Origin: Prorocentrum cordatum
Taxonomy: Eukaryota > Sar > Dinophyceae > Prorocentrales > Prorocentraceae
Assembly: GCA_963575745.1 (NCBI GenBank)
Contig: CAUYUJ010017853.1
Location: forward strand, 122,001-186,000
Length of the DNA stretch: 64,000 bases
Direction of reading: 5' to 3'
In this document: positions 28,243 to 38,019 of the stretch, piece after piece
Layout of the letters: each line of letters begins with the position of its first letter
Numbering within the stretch: position 1 is the stretch's first letter
Made by a program: the position numbers and the translations under genes
The notes under the pieces: model-generated
The model's input: the letters and a program-made list of their open reading frames with translations, nothing else
Databases searched by the model: none
Told to the model about the DNA's origin: nothing

Positions 28243-28436
28243 CGGGAGCGGCCAAGAGGGGGGTGTCCAAGAGGGGGGGTGCAAATCATGACCGGCGGCA
28301 TGTGCGCGGCCCAGCGGGGGGGCCGGGAACGTAATGAAATTAGAAGAGGCGCCACGAGATCTGGGGAGATATCATGGCCCCCGCCATGCTATCCACCCCC
28401 CCCCCTAGTCATCACCCCCCTCTTTTCCGCCCCCGA
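28243..28436 (+). mobile_element. MITE family A, copy 5
   Basis: TCGGGAGCGGCCAAGAGG ... CTCTTTTCCGCCCCCGA; flanks GATGA and GATGG (4 of 5). Confidence 0.87.
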
Positions 28437-28459
28437 GATGGCAAGCCGGCGAACGGGGG

Positions 28460-28640
28460 CCAGGGCCGGGACTCACTGACCAGGGCCCGTGCAGGCCCGG
28501 GCCAGTCGGGCCCTGCAGGATCCTGCGAGAATCCTCCGAGAGCCCGCGGGACCCGGCACGCCGAGCCTGGGCCAGTGCGGCGCCCCCCTGGCCCTGCAGG
28601 ATGCCTGGCCCCCGTTTGCATGGACCCCCTGTCTGCTGAG
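28460..28640 (+). repeat. Family N element, copy 5 (diverged)
   Basis: ACTGACCAGGGCCCGTGCAG, GCCCTGCAGGATCCTGCGAG and GGCCCCCGTTTGCATGGACC align with the other N copies; the left end is degraded. Confidence 0.7.
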
Positions 28641-28684
28641 CCGAGGGGGCTGGTCTTGGGGAACGCCCCAGGGGCCCAGGACTC

Positions 28685-28879
28685 TCGGGTCGGGCGAAAG
28701 GGGGGGATAGCAACGGGGGGGGGTGAGAATCAGCTCACGTGGCTGATGTCCCCAGCGCCTCCCGGCGCCGGGAGGCGCCCATGTATCGGGGAATGGGCCC
28801 CTCGGCGAGGCCGAAACCAGCTGCATGCAGCAAATTTCGTAACCCCCCCTTCCCAGTCCCCCCCTTTCGCCCAGCCCGA
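28685..28879 (+). mobile_element. MITE family B, copy 2
   Basis: TCGGGTCGGGCGAAAGGGG ... CCCCCTTTCGCCCAGCCCGA with AATCAGCTCACGTGGCTGAT and CCAGCTGCATGCAGC inside. Confidence 0.85.
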
Positions 28880-29068
28880 GAAGAGGAGCAGGGACGGGAC
28901 GGCCCCCCCGCCCCGCCGGGGGACCGTGGTCCTGCCGGGGGGGGCTCGGGCAGCGCCTTCTCCTCCCGGAGGCCCCTGACCCTTTGGGAGGGGACCTACT
29001 TACAGGGAAGCTGGAAAAAGTGGACGTTGGAAAATCAGTGAAAGTGGAAGTGGCCAGGGCTGGAATAA
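28880..29068. other. Spacer between B2 and A6
   Basis: Mixed GC-rich sequence; no element or gene recognised. Confidence 0.5.
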
Positions 29069-29262
29069 TCGGGAGCGGCCAAGAGGGGGGTGTCCAAGAG
29101 GGGGGGGTGCAAATCATGAGTGGCGGCATGTGCGCGGCCCAGCGGGGGGACCAGGGACGTAATGAAACAAGAAGAGGCGCCATGAAATCTGGGGAAATAT
29201 CATGGCCCCCGCCATGATATCCACCCCCCCCTAGTCATCACCCCCCTCTTTTCCGCCCCCGA
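29069..29262 (+). mobile_element. MITE family A, copy 6 (perfect TSD)
   Basis: Complete copy with perfect TSD AATAA (29064-29068 and 29263-29267). Confidence 0.92.
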
Positions 29263-29267
29263 AATAA

Positions 29268-29885
29268 TTGGCAGTGGGTGAAGCGAGCCCGAAACAGTAG
29301 GAATGCGGCCGCCAGGGCTGGAACAAAAAAAGAGCTGACCAGGGCTGGAAGGAGTGGAAGGGCTGGCCCCAGTCACTTTTTCCAGCTTCCACGCAGGCCA
29401 GGAGGGCCAGGACCATGAAGGATAAGGGTTCCTTTCTGCAGGTGTATCGAGCTCAACCGCCCACACTTATCATCTCTGACGCGAAGACGGGGACCTCTGT
29501 GAGGCTGCGTCTTCATCGTGTTATTAGGGTTGGGGGTTCTTTCATCCTCAATGACCTCACGCTCTTCGCGTTGATCTTTGCCCGAAAACCACCCCAGGAG
29601 GAGAGGCCGGCGAACCGGGGCTGGGGAAGGGGCGCGTAGACCTCCGAGGATCGGCGCTGTGGACAAGAATCATGGCCTCGGGGTCGGCCGATGCGGTCAC
29701 GCACACAGATGAGGAGGCAGGGAAAGAGCCTAAGGCCTTGGAACGAACCTCGCTGATATCCCATCCCACCCCAGTATTCCCCTTTCTGAGCCTCCTGGGA
29801 GGCCCTCGTCGGCACCGCTGGATTTATCTTGAAATTCTGGTCAGATAGCGCCCCGGGAGAGGTCTGGGGAGCAATGACATCGGTA
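29268..29885. other. Unassigned spacer
   Basis: Contains CCAGGGCTGGAA/AGGGCTGG repeats near 29320-29370. Otherwise no repeat family or coding signal that I can support. Confidence 0.45.
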
Positions 29886-29888
29886 CGT

Positions 29889-30110
29889 GAGCGTTTTCGT
29901 ATTCGGCGTTTCGAAATTGGGCGGTGGGGGGGGAGAGGGGGAGGTCTGGCTCCGGACCTGTGCTTCATGCGACTGTTTGCAGCACTGCGCCCTGTGGGCG
30001 AGGCTCCACCTGCCTGAAACAGGCGCCCCGAATCAACCAAGATCTACTCAAAGGGGGGTGGGACGGAGGGGGTGCGAGGGCCCGCGCCGATCGGCAAAAC
30101 AACGCATAAG
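29889..30110 (+). repeat. Repeat family S, copy 1
   Basis: GTTTCGAAATTGGGCGGTGG, GGTCTGGCTCCGGACC, ACAGGCGCCC and GGGCCCGCGCCGATCGGCAA. Matches 54540-54772 and 59972-60580. Here the G-run joins the GTCTGG block directly. Confidence 0.82.
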
Positions 30111-30221
30111 AAAACGATCACTGCCTGAGGCCCTGATGAACATCAGATGGACAGACCCGACGCGGCACGGCGCATCATACCGCGTGCGCACTGCGGCTCG
30201 TCACTACTGCGGAACGGGAAA

Positions 30222-30395
30222 ATTACCACAACCACTGCTTCTTGTTTGCGCCGCCTTCCAGCCGGCCGAAAAAGAAGCAGTGGTTGTGGCCAGTTCCCTG
30301 GTGCAAAGCTCAACGAAAATTACCACAACCACTGCTCTGTTTCTGCGGGCTGGAAGGCGGCAACAACAGAAAAGCAAGGGCTGTGGTCGTGTTCA
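30222..30395. repeat. Fold-back repeat (CCACAACCACTGCTTC)
   Basis: CCACAACCACTGCTTCTT at 30227 is inverted at 30273 (AAGAAGCAGTGGTTGTGG) and partly repeated at 30320, with GCCTTCCAGCCGG/CTGGAAGGC also inverted. Confidence 0.75.
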
Positions 30396-30429
30396 CGCCC
30401 CGTAACTGCGCACGGCGCGGCGTGACTCC

Positions 30430-30850
30430 GAATCTCGAGCTGGGCCCGCGACGCGCCCAGGCGTGGGCCGACAGGGCAAAAGGATCCGTGTGCTCGGTCG
30501 GGCGACGAGGAGGAGGAGGAGGAGGAGGAGGAGGAGGAGGAGGAGGAGCAGGAGGAGGAGGAGGGAGGAGGAGGAGGAGGAGGGGCAGGCTGGGCCCGCG
30601 ACGCGCCCAGGCGTGGGCCGACAGGGCAAAAAAGGACCCGTGTGTGCTCGGTCGGGCGACGAAGAGCGTCGACGACGGGCGCACGAGGGCAGATGGGCCC
30701 CGTCGCACCGCGGGACACTCTCCGCAGACCGAGCGAGCGAAACCTGTCGGAGGAGGAGGAGGAGGAGGAGGAGGAGGAGGGGGAGGAGGAGGAGGAGGAG
30801 GAGGAGGAGGAGGAGGAGGAGGAGGAGGAGGAGGAGGAGGAGGCCTGAAG
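30430..30850 (+). repeat. Duplicated CTGGGCCCGCGACG block with (GGA)n tracts
   Basis: An ~80-bp block (CTGGGCCCGCGACGCGCCCA ... CTCGGTCGGGCGACGA) occurs at 30438 and 30590, separated by GGA repeats. A second GGA tract is at 30750-30842. Confidence 0.88.
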
Positions 30851-30924
30851 GGGCGAGCGGGGAAGTGCTCCTCGGCCGAACGAGGACACCCTTTCCGGGG
30901 GGCGCTCGGGCAGTTTCCTCCGCC

Positions 30925-31032
30925 GAGGCAGGACCTCTGCGGACGCTGGAGGAGGGAGAGAGGCTCCTGTCGGCCACCTCTGGCCGCCACGGAGCACTGG
31001 CAGCGCCTTCGAGCCTTGGGGCCCTCGTCTCG
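30925..31032 (+). CDS. Coding-like fragment, TLEE..SGRHG motif, copy 1
   Basis: The plus strand reads RTLEEGERLLSATSGRHGAL. A second copy at 33550 reads RTLEEEQLLLATSGRHGEL. The nucleotide differences include silent changes (GCC/GCA, GGC/GGA) and an in-frame 3-bp indel, a pattern left by protein-coding constraint. Reading on past the inserted BB element, both copies end with PPNTA(G/R)P and a TGA. Function unknown. Confidence 0.45.
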
Positions 31033-31047
31033 GTATAGATCACCGGG

Positions 31048-31335
31048 GGCCTTGGCTACCCTAGGCCCTACCCAAGGCCCTAGGCTTCCCAAGGGTAGGC
31101 CCTACCCAAGGCCCTAGGCTTCCCAAGGGTAGGCCCTACCCAAGGCCCTAGGCTTCCCAAGGGTAGGCCCTACCCAAGGCCCTAGGCTTCCCAAGGGGCC
31201 CTAGGCCCTAGGCTTCCCAAGGGTAGGCCCTACCCAAGGCCCTAGGCTTCCCAAGGGTAGGCCCTACCCAAGGCCCTAGGCTTCCCAAGGGTAGGCCCTA
31301 CCCAAGGCCCTAGGCTTCCCAAGGGGTAGCCCTAG
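31048..31335. repeat. 34-bp minisatellite
   Basis: Unit GGCCCTAGGCTTCCCAAGGG followed by TAGGCCCTACCCAA, about eight copies. Each unit is nearly self-complementary. Confidence 0.93.
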
Positions 31336-31384
31336 GGTAGCCCTAGGGGTGGGCCCCAGGGGTAGCCGGACCCCTTTGTAGCGG

Positions 31385-31600
31385 GAATCCGAGCCGGCAG
31401 CATCCCTCCTCCCTCCTCCCTCCGCACGCCTCCTCCCTCCTCACTCCGTCCGCCCGCCTCCTCCCTCCCCCCTGCTCCCGCCGCCTCCTCCTCCTCCGCC
31501 GCCACCTCCTCCTCCTCCTCCTCCTCCTCCTCCTCCTCCTCCTCCACCTCCTCCTCCTCCCTCGCTACTCCCTCGATCCCCTGCTTCCCCCCCCCCCGCT
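31385..31600 (+). repeat. (CCT)n and CCTCCCT tract
   Basis: Polypyrimidine CCT/CCTCCCT repeats with a C-run at 31588-31600. Confidence 0.9.
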
Positions 31601-31659
31601 CCCCCTTCCGAGGGCAGGGCGCCCGCGCCGCCCCCCGGCGACCGCGGCCCCGGCGCCGC

Positions 31660-32022
31660 AGACCCCCCCTCGCAGACCCCCCCTCTGGGACCCCCCCTCG
31701 CTGACCCCCCCTCGCAGACCCCCCCTCGCTGACCCCCCCTCGCTGACCCCCCCTCGCTGACCCCCCCTCGCTGACCCCCCCTCTGGGACCCCCCCTCGAC
31801 CCCCCCCCCCCCCTCTACCCCCCCTCCCCCCCGCTGGCAGACCCCCCCTCGCAGACCCCCCCTCTGGGACCCCCCTCGCTGACCCCCCCTCTGGGACCCC
31901 CCTCACAGACCCCCCCTCGCTGACCCCCCCTCGCAGACCCCCCCTCGCTGACCCCCCCTCGCTGACCCCCCCTCGCTGACCCCCCCTCGCTGACCCCCCC
32001 TCACAGACCCCCCCTCACCGGT
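31660..32022 (+). repeat. 13-14 bp minisatellite (GACCCCCCCTCGCT)
   Basis: More than 20 copies of GACCCCCCCTCGCT/GACCCCCCCTCTGG-like units. Confidence 0.93.
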
Positions 32023-32039
32023 CTATCCTAGGGTTGATG

Positions 32040-32712
32040 CCTTTAGTCGGGCGGGCGGGCGGGACATTAAAGGCATTGATTGCTTGCTTGTGTGGTGGAT
32101 TACCAATTGCTTCCCGTTGGTACCGGATTACGAGTAGATTCCATTTGTGGCGGATTACAAGCTGATTCCTTTTGTCGGGCGGGCGGGCGGGACATTAAAG
32201 GCATTGATTGCTTGTGTGGCGGGCGGGCGGGCGGGACATTAAAGGCAAACTGATTCTTATTGTGGTCACATTAAAGGCATTGATTGCATGGCATTGTGGC
32301 AGATTCACATTGATTCCTTTTGTCTGGCGGGCGGGCGGGACATTAAAGGCAATGATTGCTTGTTTGGTGAATTGCGAATGGATTCCCTTTGGCAGCGGAT
32401 TTTCAACTTATTCCTTTGGTCGGGCGCCTTTTGCCGGGCGGGCGGGCGGGACATTGAAGGCAATAATTGCTTGTGTGGTGAATTACACATGGATTCCCTT
32501 TGGCAGCGGATTGCAAACTTATTCCTTTGGTCGGGCGGGCGGGCGGGACATTAAATGCATTGATTGCTTTCGTGGCGGATTACAAAGTGATTCCATTTGG
32601 CAGCGGATTGCAAGTTGATTACTATTATGGCGGATTACAAGCTGATTCCTTTTGTCGGGCGGGCGGGCGGGACATTAAAGGCATTGCTTGCTTGTGGCGG
32701 ATTACACATACT
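32040..32712 (+). repeat. GGGCGGGCGGGACATTAAAGG dispersed tandem units
   Basis: Seven GGGCGGGCGGGCGGGACATT blocks (about 32049, 32175, 32219, 32324, 32432, 32529 and 32658) at irregular 44-129 bp spacing, each followed by GCATTGATTGCTTGTGTGG and GCGGATTACAA-type sequence. Confidence 0.88.
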
Positions 32713-32724
32713 GAAGGCCCTAGG

Positions 32725-33040
32725 CTTCCCAAGGATTGGCCCTACTGGACACCCTAGGGTAGCCCTAGGGTAGCCCTAGGGTACCCCTAGGGGTAGGCCC
32801 CAGAGGTAGCCCTAGGGTAGCCCTAGGGGTAGGCCCTAGGGTAGCCCTAGGGTAGCCCTAGGGGTAGGCCCTAGGGGTAGCCCTAGGGTAGCCCTAGGGG
32901 TAGGCCCTAGGGGTAGCCCCAGGGTAGCCCTAGGGGTAGGCCCTAGGGTAGCCCTAGGGTAGCCCTAGGGGTAGGCCCTAGGGGTAGCCCTAGGGTAGCC
33001 CCAGGGGTAGGCCTAGGGGTAGCCCTAGGGTAGCCCTTCC
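32725..33040. repeat. CCCTAGGG(G)TAG minisatellite
   Basis: Repeats of CCCTAGGGTAG and CCCTAGGGGTAGG. CCCTAGGG is palindromic. Internal, not terminal, so not a telomere. Confidence 0.93.
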
Positions 33041-33066
33041 TTGGGTGATCTATAAGCTCGTCTCGG

Positions 33067-34690
33067 CAGCACCGCCGAACACCGCAGGCCCGTGAGAAAC
33101 GAGCCCTGTACACGCACCCGTTTCTCTAGACCCTCTCCCCAGCCTTCGACCCTAAGTACTCCGAGTTTCTTAATGAGCGTCGGGGGGGCGTCACCCCCGC
33201 CGACAGCCCCACATCGACCCCCGTCGCGGGCAGCCACCGCGCGTCGAAGGCGCCCCGACCCCGTCGCGGCGCGACGACGAGGCGAGGTTGAATTCCGTCG
33301 GGGGGGTACCCCCCACGATTATTAGAAACCCCGAGTACCTGTTCCGATGCACAACGACTACAGAAGAATGCAAAACCAACACCTGAACAACACAAGCCTG
33401 CCGAACGTTTGACACCCCCCCATTCCTTTCAGGCTCCTGGCCAATCTGGGTTGGCAGTTCTGGGGCAGTAGCCGCTGATCGGGCGAAGGCTACGCCAAAA
33501 AACAGCCCTTCGCATGACTACACGAGCCGTCGAACGAAGAAATGCACGGACGCTGGAGGAGGAACAACTCCTGCTGGCAACCTCTGGACGCCACGGAGAA
33601 CTGAACCGCCGCATACCGCCAAACACCGCGCGCCCGTGAGAGACAGCGAGCTCTGCAAACGCCATCGTTCCTCTAGACCCTCTCTCCAGCCCTCGAACCT
33701 TCCCCGTCCGATGCGCAACGACTACCCCGGATGCAATGACAAAGTGGGGGGGTCACCTTGGGGTGGGGGTCTGAGTTGAGCTGTCCTTGGAGGGTTCGGG
33801 GGGGTCTGGACAGAGGGCCGCCCTTTCATGGATGGTCTGGGGGGCTCTAAAACTTCTCGTCTGGGAGGGTTGTGACCCCCTCCTTTTTATTAGGAAACCT
33901 GGAGTACATGATAATGCACAACGATCCCCGAATAACACACGCCTGCCCTAGTTTTCCCTTTTCCAAAAAAGAACTCCCGGCCGCCCCGGCTCTTCAGTTC
34001 TATAGGGCAGCTGCCACTGAGCGGACGAACGCTACGCCAAAACCATGCCATCAGAATGCGAAGCCAATTGGCGCCAGAGCATCCTCAAAGTGTCTTCGGA
34101 CACGAAGAACGAGGACGTCCCCCGTCGAACGAGGGGATGTCTGAGCACTTGGGTGCTGGGTAGTCGAAGCCAATCTGGCAGGCCCAATCTGGCAAACGGG
34201 GGCAATCTGGCGAGGGAGCCAACGCGAATCCAGTCTGGCGAATAACCCAAATCATCCAGTTTGGCCAGGCCAGATTGGCCCTTGGGGCCCAATCCAATCT
34301 GACAGTCTGGCCTTCGACTACCCAGGGGTGGGAGATTCTCAGAGAAAGCCTCCCAACACCGCGGAATACTGGGAACCGTTGCCAGAGCCCCGACCTCGCC
34401 GCTGCAGCCGAGAGAAAAGCAAGCCCATGAGAAACGGCGGGTCCTAGAAACACAATCGTTTCTCCAGATCCCCCCCCCGATGAAATGCCCCTCTCCAGAT
34501 TGCATCACGGAGCTGAAGGTGAATTCAAAGCGAACACCTGCATAACAAACGCCTGCCCTGAGTTCGAAACCTCTCAATTTGCCAAGCGAATATCGGCCGA
34601 CCCCGGGTTTTCAGTTCTAGGGCATGAGCCGTTGATCGCGGCGGCAACTACTACAAAGAACAACAGGTCGTATGACTACAACTAACGCGC
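33067..34690 (+). repeat. Diverged tandem units X
   Basis: At least three to four diverged units of ~500 bp. Shared blocks: CCCGTGAGAAACG ... CGTTTCTCTAGACCCTCTC (33088, 33632, 34427); ATG(C)GCAACGACTA/ATGCACAACGAT (33345, 33710, 33915); CACACGCCTGCC(C)T (33940, 34545); TTCAGTTCTA.GGCA.. and CTGATCGGGCGAAGGCTACG (33455, 33993, 34609). Confidence 0.6.
33550..33639 (+). pseudogene. Coding-like fragment, TLEE..SGRHG motif, copy 2
   Basis: Homologue of 30925-31032, here without an insertion. It reads RTLEEEQLLLATSGRHGELN and then RRIPPNTARP with a TGA at 33637. Upstream the frame continues with TRAVERRNA. It may be a decayed gene end duplicated within unit X; no family recognised. Confidence 0.4.
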
Positions 34691-34814
34691 ATTAAAACAT
34701 GAGCGGCAATGATGCGAGCCCCGTTGGCGCCAGAGATGCGCCTCATCACTGTGTGAGGATACGCCGAGCAGGCGAGAATGCGAGGGTACCGAGCAAGCGA
34801 GGATGTAAGGGTCC

Positions 34815-35010
34815 TTCCTCCTCCTCCTCATCATCATCATCCTCCTCATCCACTGCCTCCTCTTCCTACTCCTCCTCCTCCTCCTCCTCCTCCTTCTCCT
34901 CCTCCTCGTCCTCCTCCTCCCGTTCCCCCTCCTCCTCCTCCTCCAACAACAACAACAACAACTACAACCCCTCCTCTTTCTCCTCCTCCTCCTCCTCCTC
35001 CTCCTGCGAC
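34815..35010 (+). repeat. (CCT)n, (CAT)n, (CAA)n tract
   Basis: CCTCCT with CATCAT and AACAACAAC islands; strongly pyrimidine-biased. Confidence 0.92.
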
Positions 35011-35039
35011 CCCCTGCCACCCGTCCCCCCGTCCGTCGT

Positions 35040-35440
35040 CCCCGCGGCTGCGACAGCACCCGCCAGAGGATCCGAGCATAACGCCAACCTTCCTTTCTCA
35101 AAGCTGCCCGCGGAAAAGTTGCATCCTCGGGGGCGCCCTGTCTGTCCCGTCGCGGCCCTATCCGCGGCGAGTCCACGTCGAATCCATGAGGAACTCACCG
35201 GATCCGTGTCGAATCCGTGCCTCGAGCCCGCGTCGACTCCGCGCCGAGTCCGCGTCGAGACCGCATCGACGCCCGCAGCGGGCGCGAGAGGTGGCGCCGA
35301 TGTTTGGAGGGCAGGCGAGGGCCCCCGAGGATGCGCTTCGCGGAGAACACGTGATCACGCAAACGAGGAATTCAATCCGAAAACACGAAGACGACGAGGA
35401 CGCCAAACGATCGCATCATGCCTCCGTACCACTATGCTAG
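35040..35440. other. GTCGA(A/C)TCC-type short repeats, unassigned
   Basis: 35165-35275 has GCGTCGAATCC/GCGTCGACTCC units. The rest is open on both strands without motifs. Confidence 0.5.
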
Positions 35441-35447
35441 AGGAAAA

Positions 35448-35595
35448 AGAACTATGCACATACACCGATTCTGGCCAGGCCCATCCTGAGCCCAGGATCG
35501 GTGAATACGCCCTCCTACCTTGGCCAGGAAGGCATATGCACCGATCCTGGGTCAAGGATGGGCCTTGCCAGGATCGGTGCATGTGCATAGTTCTC
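35448..35595 (+). mobile_element. Fold-back element J, copy 2 (uninterrupted)
   Basis: ACTATGCACATACACCGATT ... GGATCGGTGCATGTGCATAG, a nearly complete hairpin with a second internal arm pair (AGGATCGGTG / CACCGATCCT). Serves as the empty site for K1. Confidence 0.88.
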
Positions 35596-35599
35596 TTCG

Positions 35600-35928
35600 C
35601 CCGATATGCCATGAGAGCAGCTGCGCCCACCATCCCGTCAATGCACAGAGACGCCAGCACGCTCGCTCGTTGGAGCTCCCGCTCACCCGCCCGCCTGCCC
35701 GCACTTACTTTCGTCGGGTGGCAACACGAGGCGGCGAAACACATAGCGTTCTTTTTCAGACCCGTGACAGGAGTCATCAAGCAATGCCATTCTACTCTAG
35801 TCGCCACACGGCGATACAAGGAGCAGAAACACATTCTTCGACTAATCACGCGGCAACGCACGAGGAGGCGAAATATCATTTTCGCTAGTGTTCCACAAAG
35901 GCGGTAATAAGACAAATGCACGGCCACG
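35600..35928. other. Unassigned spacer
   Basis: Short direct repeats GGCGAAACACATAG / AGAAACACATTC. No gene recognised. Confidence 0.45.
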
Positions 35929-35929
35929 G

Positions 35930-36032
35930 CAGCAACACCAACACCAATACCAACACCAACACCAACACCCACACCCACACCCACACCCACACCCACACCA
36001 ACACCAACAACAACAACAACAACAATTACTAG
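35930..36032 (+). repeat. (CACCAA/CACCCA)n then (CAA)n
   Basis: Hexameric and triplet repeats. Confidence 0.95.
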
Positions 36033-36034
36033 CA

Positions 36035-36780
36035 CGTGGGGACACTCCGTTCTCACCAGTGCCAGGGTTTTCATAGGAGGCGGGCAATACCCCCACTTTG
36101 TGGGGGGGCCGGTTCAAGCTCTACCAAATTTCCAAACGACTCTTCGCCACCACCCACACCCAGCTTCCCGCCCTATGACGTTCGGACACTTCACTTCGTG
36201 GCATGCGGACGACCGTGGCTACTATTCAGGGCCCCGCGGCCGACGACGACGGCGTGCGCGCGCGAAGAAAAAACGAATGTGTCCCGCATGGTATTATTTG
36301 ACAGGGATGATGGCCCTGGCAGGTGCGCAACCGTTGTTGCAGAAGTTCGAAAAAGTTGCTCGCAAAAGCCCGTTTGACAGAAATGATTAAAAAGTGTTGG
36401 GTTTCCTACGAATCCGCAAGAGCGCGCGGGATGAAATTTTGACATTTTTTTTTGAAAAACCATTGGTTTTTTGATGTTTTTATGTTAAAATCGCTACGAA
36501 AACTAAGGTTTTGGAAGGATTTCGTCTTGCGCGCGCGAATGTCCACTTTACCTTATTTTTTGCAAGGGATTCTTGAAGTTTGGTTATGTTAGAACAAGAA
36601 ATGTCCACTTTAGCTTATTTTTTGCAAGGGAAAACCGATCGTAACAACACAACCGGATCTGGATCACATCGTTTTGCCTGAGACTTCCTCACGAAAATGA
36701 TGAAAATGTGGCTGCGGCCTAGGCGCGGCGGGGGGGCCGCGCACCAGGGGTCCCAACAATAATTATTCTTTAGAAGAAAT
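36035..36780. other. AT-richer unassigned region
   Basis: From 36410 the sequence is T/A-rich. A ~35-bp direct repeat, AATGTCCACTTTA(C/G)CTTA then TTTTTTGCAAGGG, occurs at 36538 and 36599. No coding signal is clear. Confidence 0.55.
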
Positions 36781-36784
36781 AATG

Positions 36785-36787
36785 TTC

Positions 36788-36851
<64 letters not shown>

Positions 36852-36895
36852 CACTGACGACACCAACACCAACAACAGCAACAGCAACAACAACC
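36785..36895 (+). repeat. (CAA)n microsatellite
   Basis: About 25 CAA triplets, then CACCAACA variants. Confidence 0.96.
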
Positions 36896-36899
36896 TCAA

Positions 36900-37300
36900 T
36901 CCCACCAGCCCTTTGGGCGTGAGTGGTTTAGGGAGCTCTCTCTGTCCTCAACCCCCCTTCTTCCCCTTCGGGGAGGGGTTTACCCCTCCCCCTCCCCCCT
37001 CCCCCTGGGCCTGGAGAGGGAGCCCCGCGGGTCGTCAGAGGGGTCTTTTTCGACTCCTGGGAGGGCTAATCAACGACGACCCTCACGAGGATTCTGGCCC
37101 CGACGGGGGGATAGAGATAGGCCCCTCTCCTCTTATTTGGAGCCAAAAACATTGATTTTACTAGGGTTGTGGCCCCATGTTGGCCTTCTGAGGGGGCAGC
37201 GCTCATCGTCCTTCATAGCAAAACCATTGATTTTACGAAGGTTTTGGGCTCAGTTTGTCCTTCTCGGGGGGCAGCTCTCATTTGCGCTTCTGAGGAGGTC
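36900..37300. other. Unassigned spacer
   Basis: Contains a repeated AAAACATTGATTTTAC/AAAACCATTGATTTTACGAAG motif (37146, 37220) followed by GGGGGCAGC. No gene recognised. Confidence 0.5.
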
Positions 37301-37304
37301 GCAA

Positions 37305-37515
37305 GAGGCCCCAAGATGGCCCCAAGAGGCCCCCAGGAGGCTCCCAAGATGCCTCCAAGAGGCCCCCAAGAGGCCCCCAAGAGACCCCAAGAGGCCCCCA
37401 AGAGGCCCCCAAGAGGCCCCCAAGAGGCCCCAAGAGGCCCCAAGAGGCCCCCAAGAGGCCCCCAAGAGGCCCCCAAGAGGCCCCCAAGAGACCCCAAGAG
37501 GCCCCCAAGAGGCCC
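37305..37515 (+). repeat. 12-bp minisatellite (AAGAGGCCCCC)
   Basis: About 17 copies of CCCAAGAGGCCC-type units; same motif as family Y. Confidence 0.95.
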
Positions 37516-37915
37516 CACGAGGGGCCCGAACGACTCACACCAGGACGAGGGGCCCGAACGACTCACACCACGAAGAGCCCGAACGACTCACACCAGGAGG
37601 AGGGGCCCGAACGACTCACACCAGGACGAGGCGCCCGAACGACTCACACCACGAGGAGCCCGAACGACTCACACCAGGACGAGGGCCCCGAACGACTCAC
37701 ACCACGAGGAGCCCGAACGACTCACACCAGGAGGAGGAGCCCGAACGACTCACACCAGGACGAAGGGCCCGAACAACTCACACCACGAGAAGCCCGAACG
37801 ACTCACGCCAGGACGAAGAGCCCGAACGACTCAAACCACGACGAAGAGCCCGAACGACTCACACCAGGAAGAAGGGCCCGAACGACTCACACCAGGACGA
37901 GAGGCCCGGAGATAT
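37516..37915 (+). repeat. ~27-bp minisatellite (CGAACGACTCACACC)
   Basis: About 14 copies of GCCCGAACGACTCACACCAC or -CAGGACGAGG variants. A 357-codon open frame spans this and the previous array only because neither contains stops. Confidence 0.95.
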
Positions 37916-38019
37916 GCGGGGGCAGGCGGAAACACGCCTGAAAAACACGACTGTCGGCATGCTTCGCAAGAGTTGCTGTTTTGAGATGGGCTGGTGGGGA
38001 TACGCGAAGCGTGAAGAAT

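Larger units (their letters stand above)
31034..33056. mobile_element. Element BB: 2-kb minisatellite-filled element with TIRs
   Basis: Left end TATAGATCACC and right end GGTGATCTATAAG are inverse. A direct duplication CTCGTCTCGG (31024-31033 and 33057-33066) flanks them. Inside there are only minisatellites, listed separately. The sequences on either side join into a frame resembling the 33550 copy. A 9-10 bp TSD points to a Mutator-like or fold-back element. No transposase is seen. Confidence 0.72.

Noticed and set aside
32725-33040. Telomeric repeat (CCCTAGGG-like)
   Set aside because: The unit is palindromic and irregular, lies internally in element BB, and does not match a TTTAGGG-type array.
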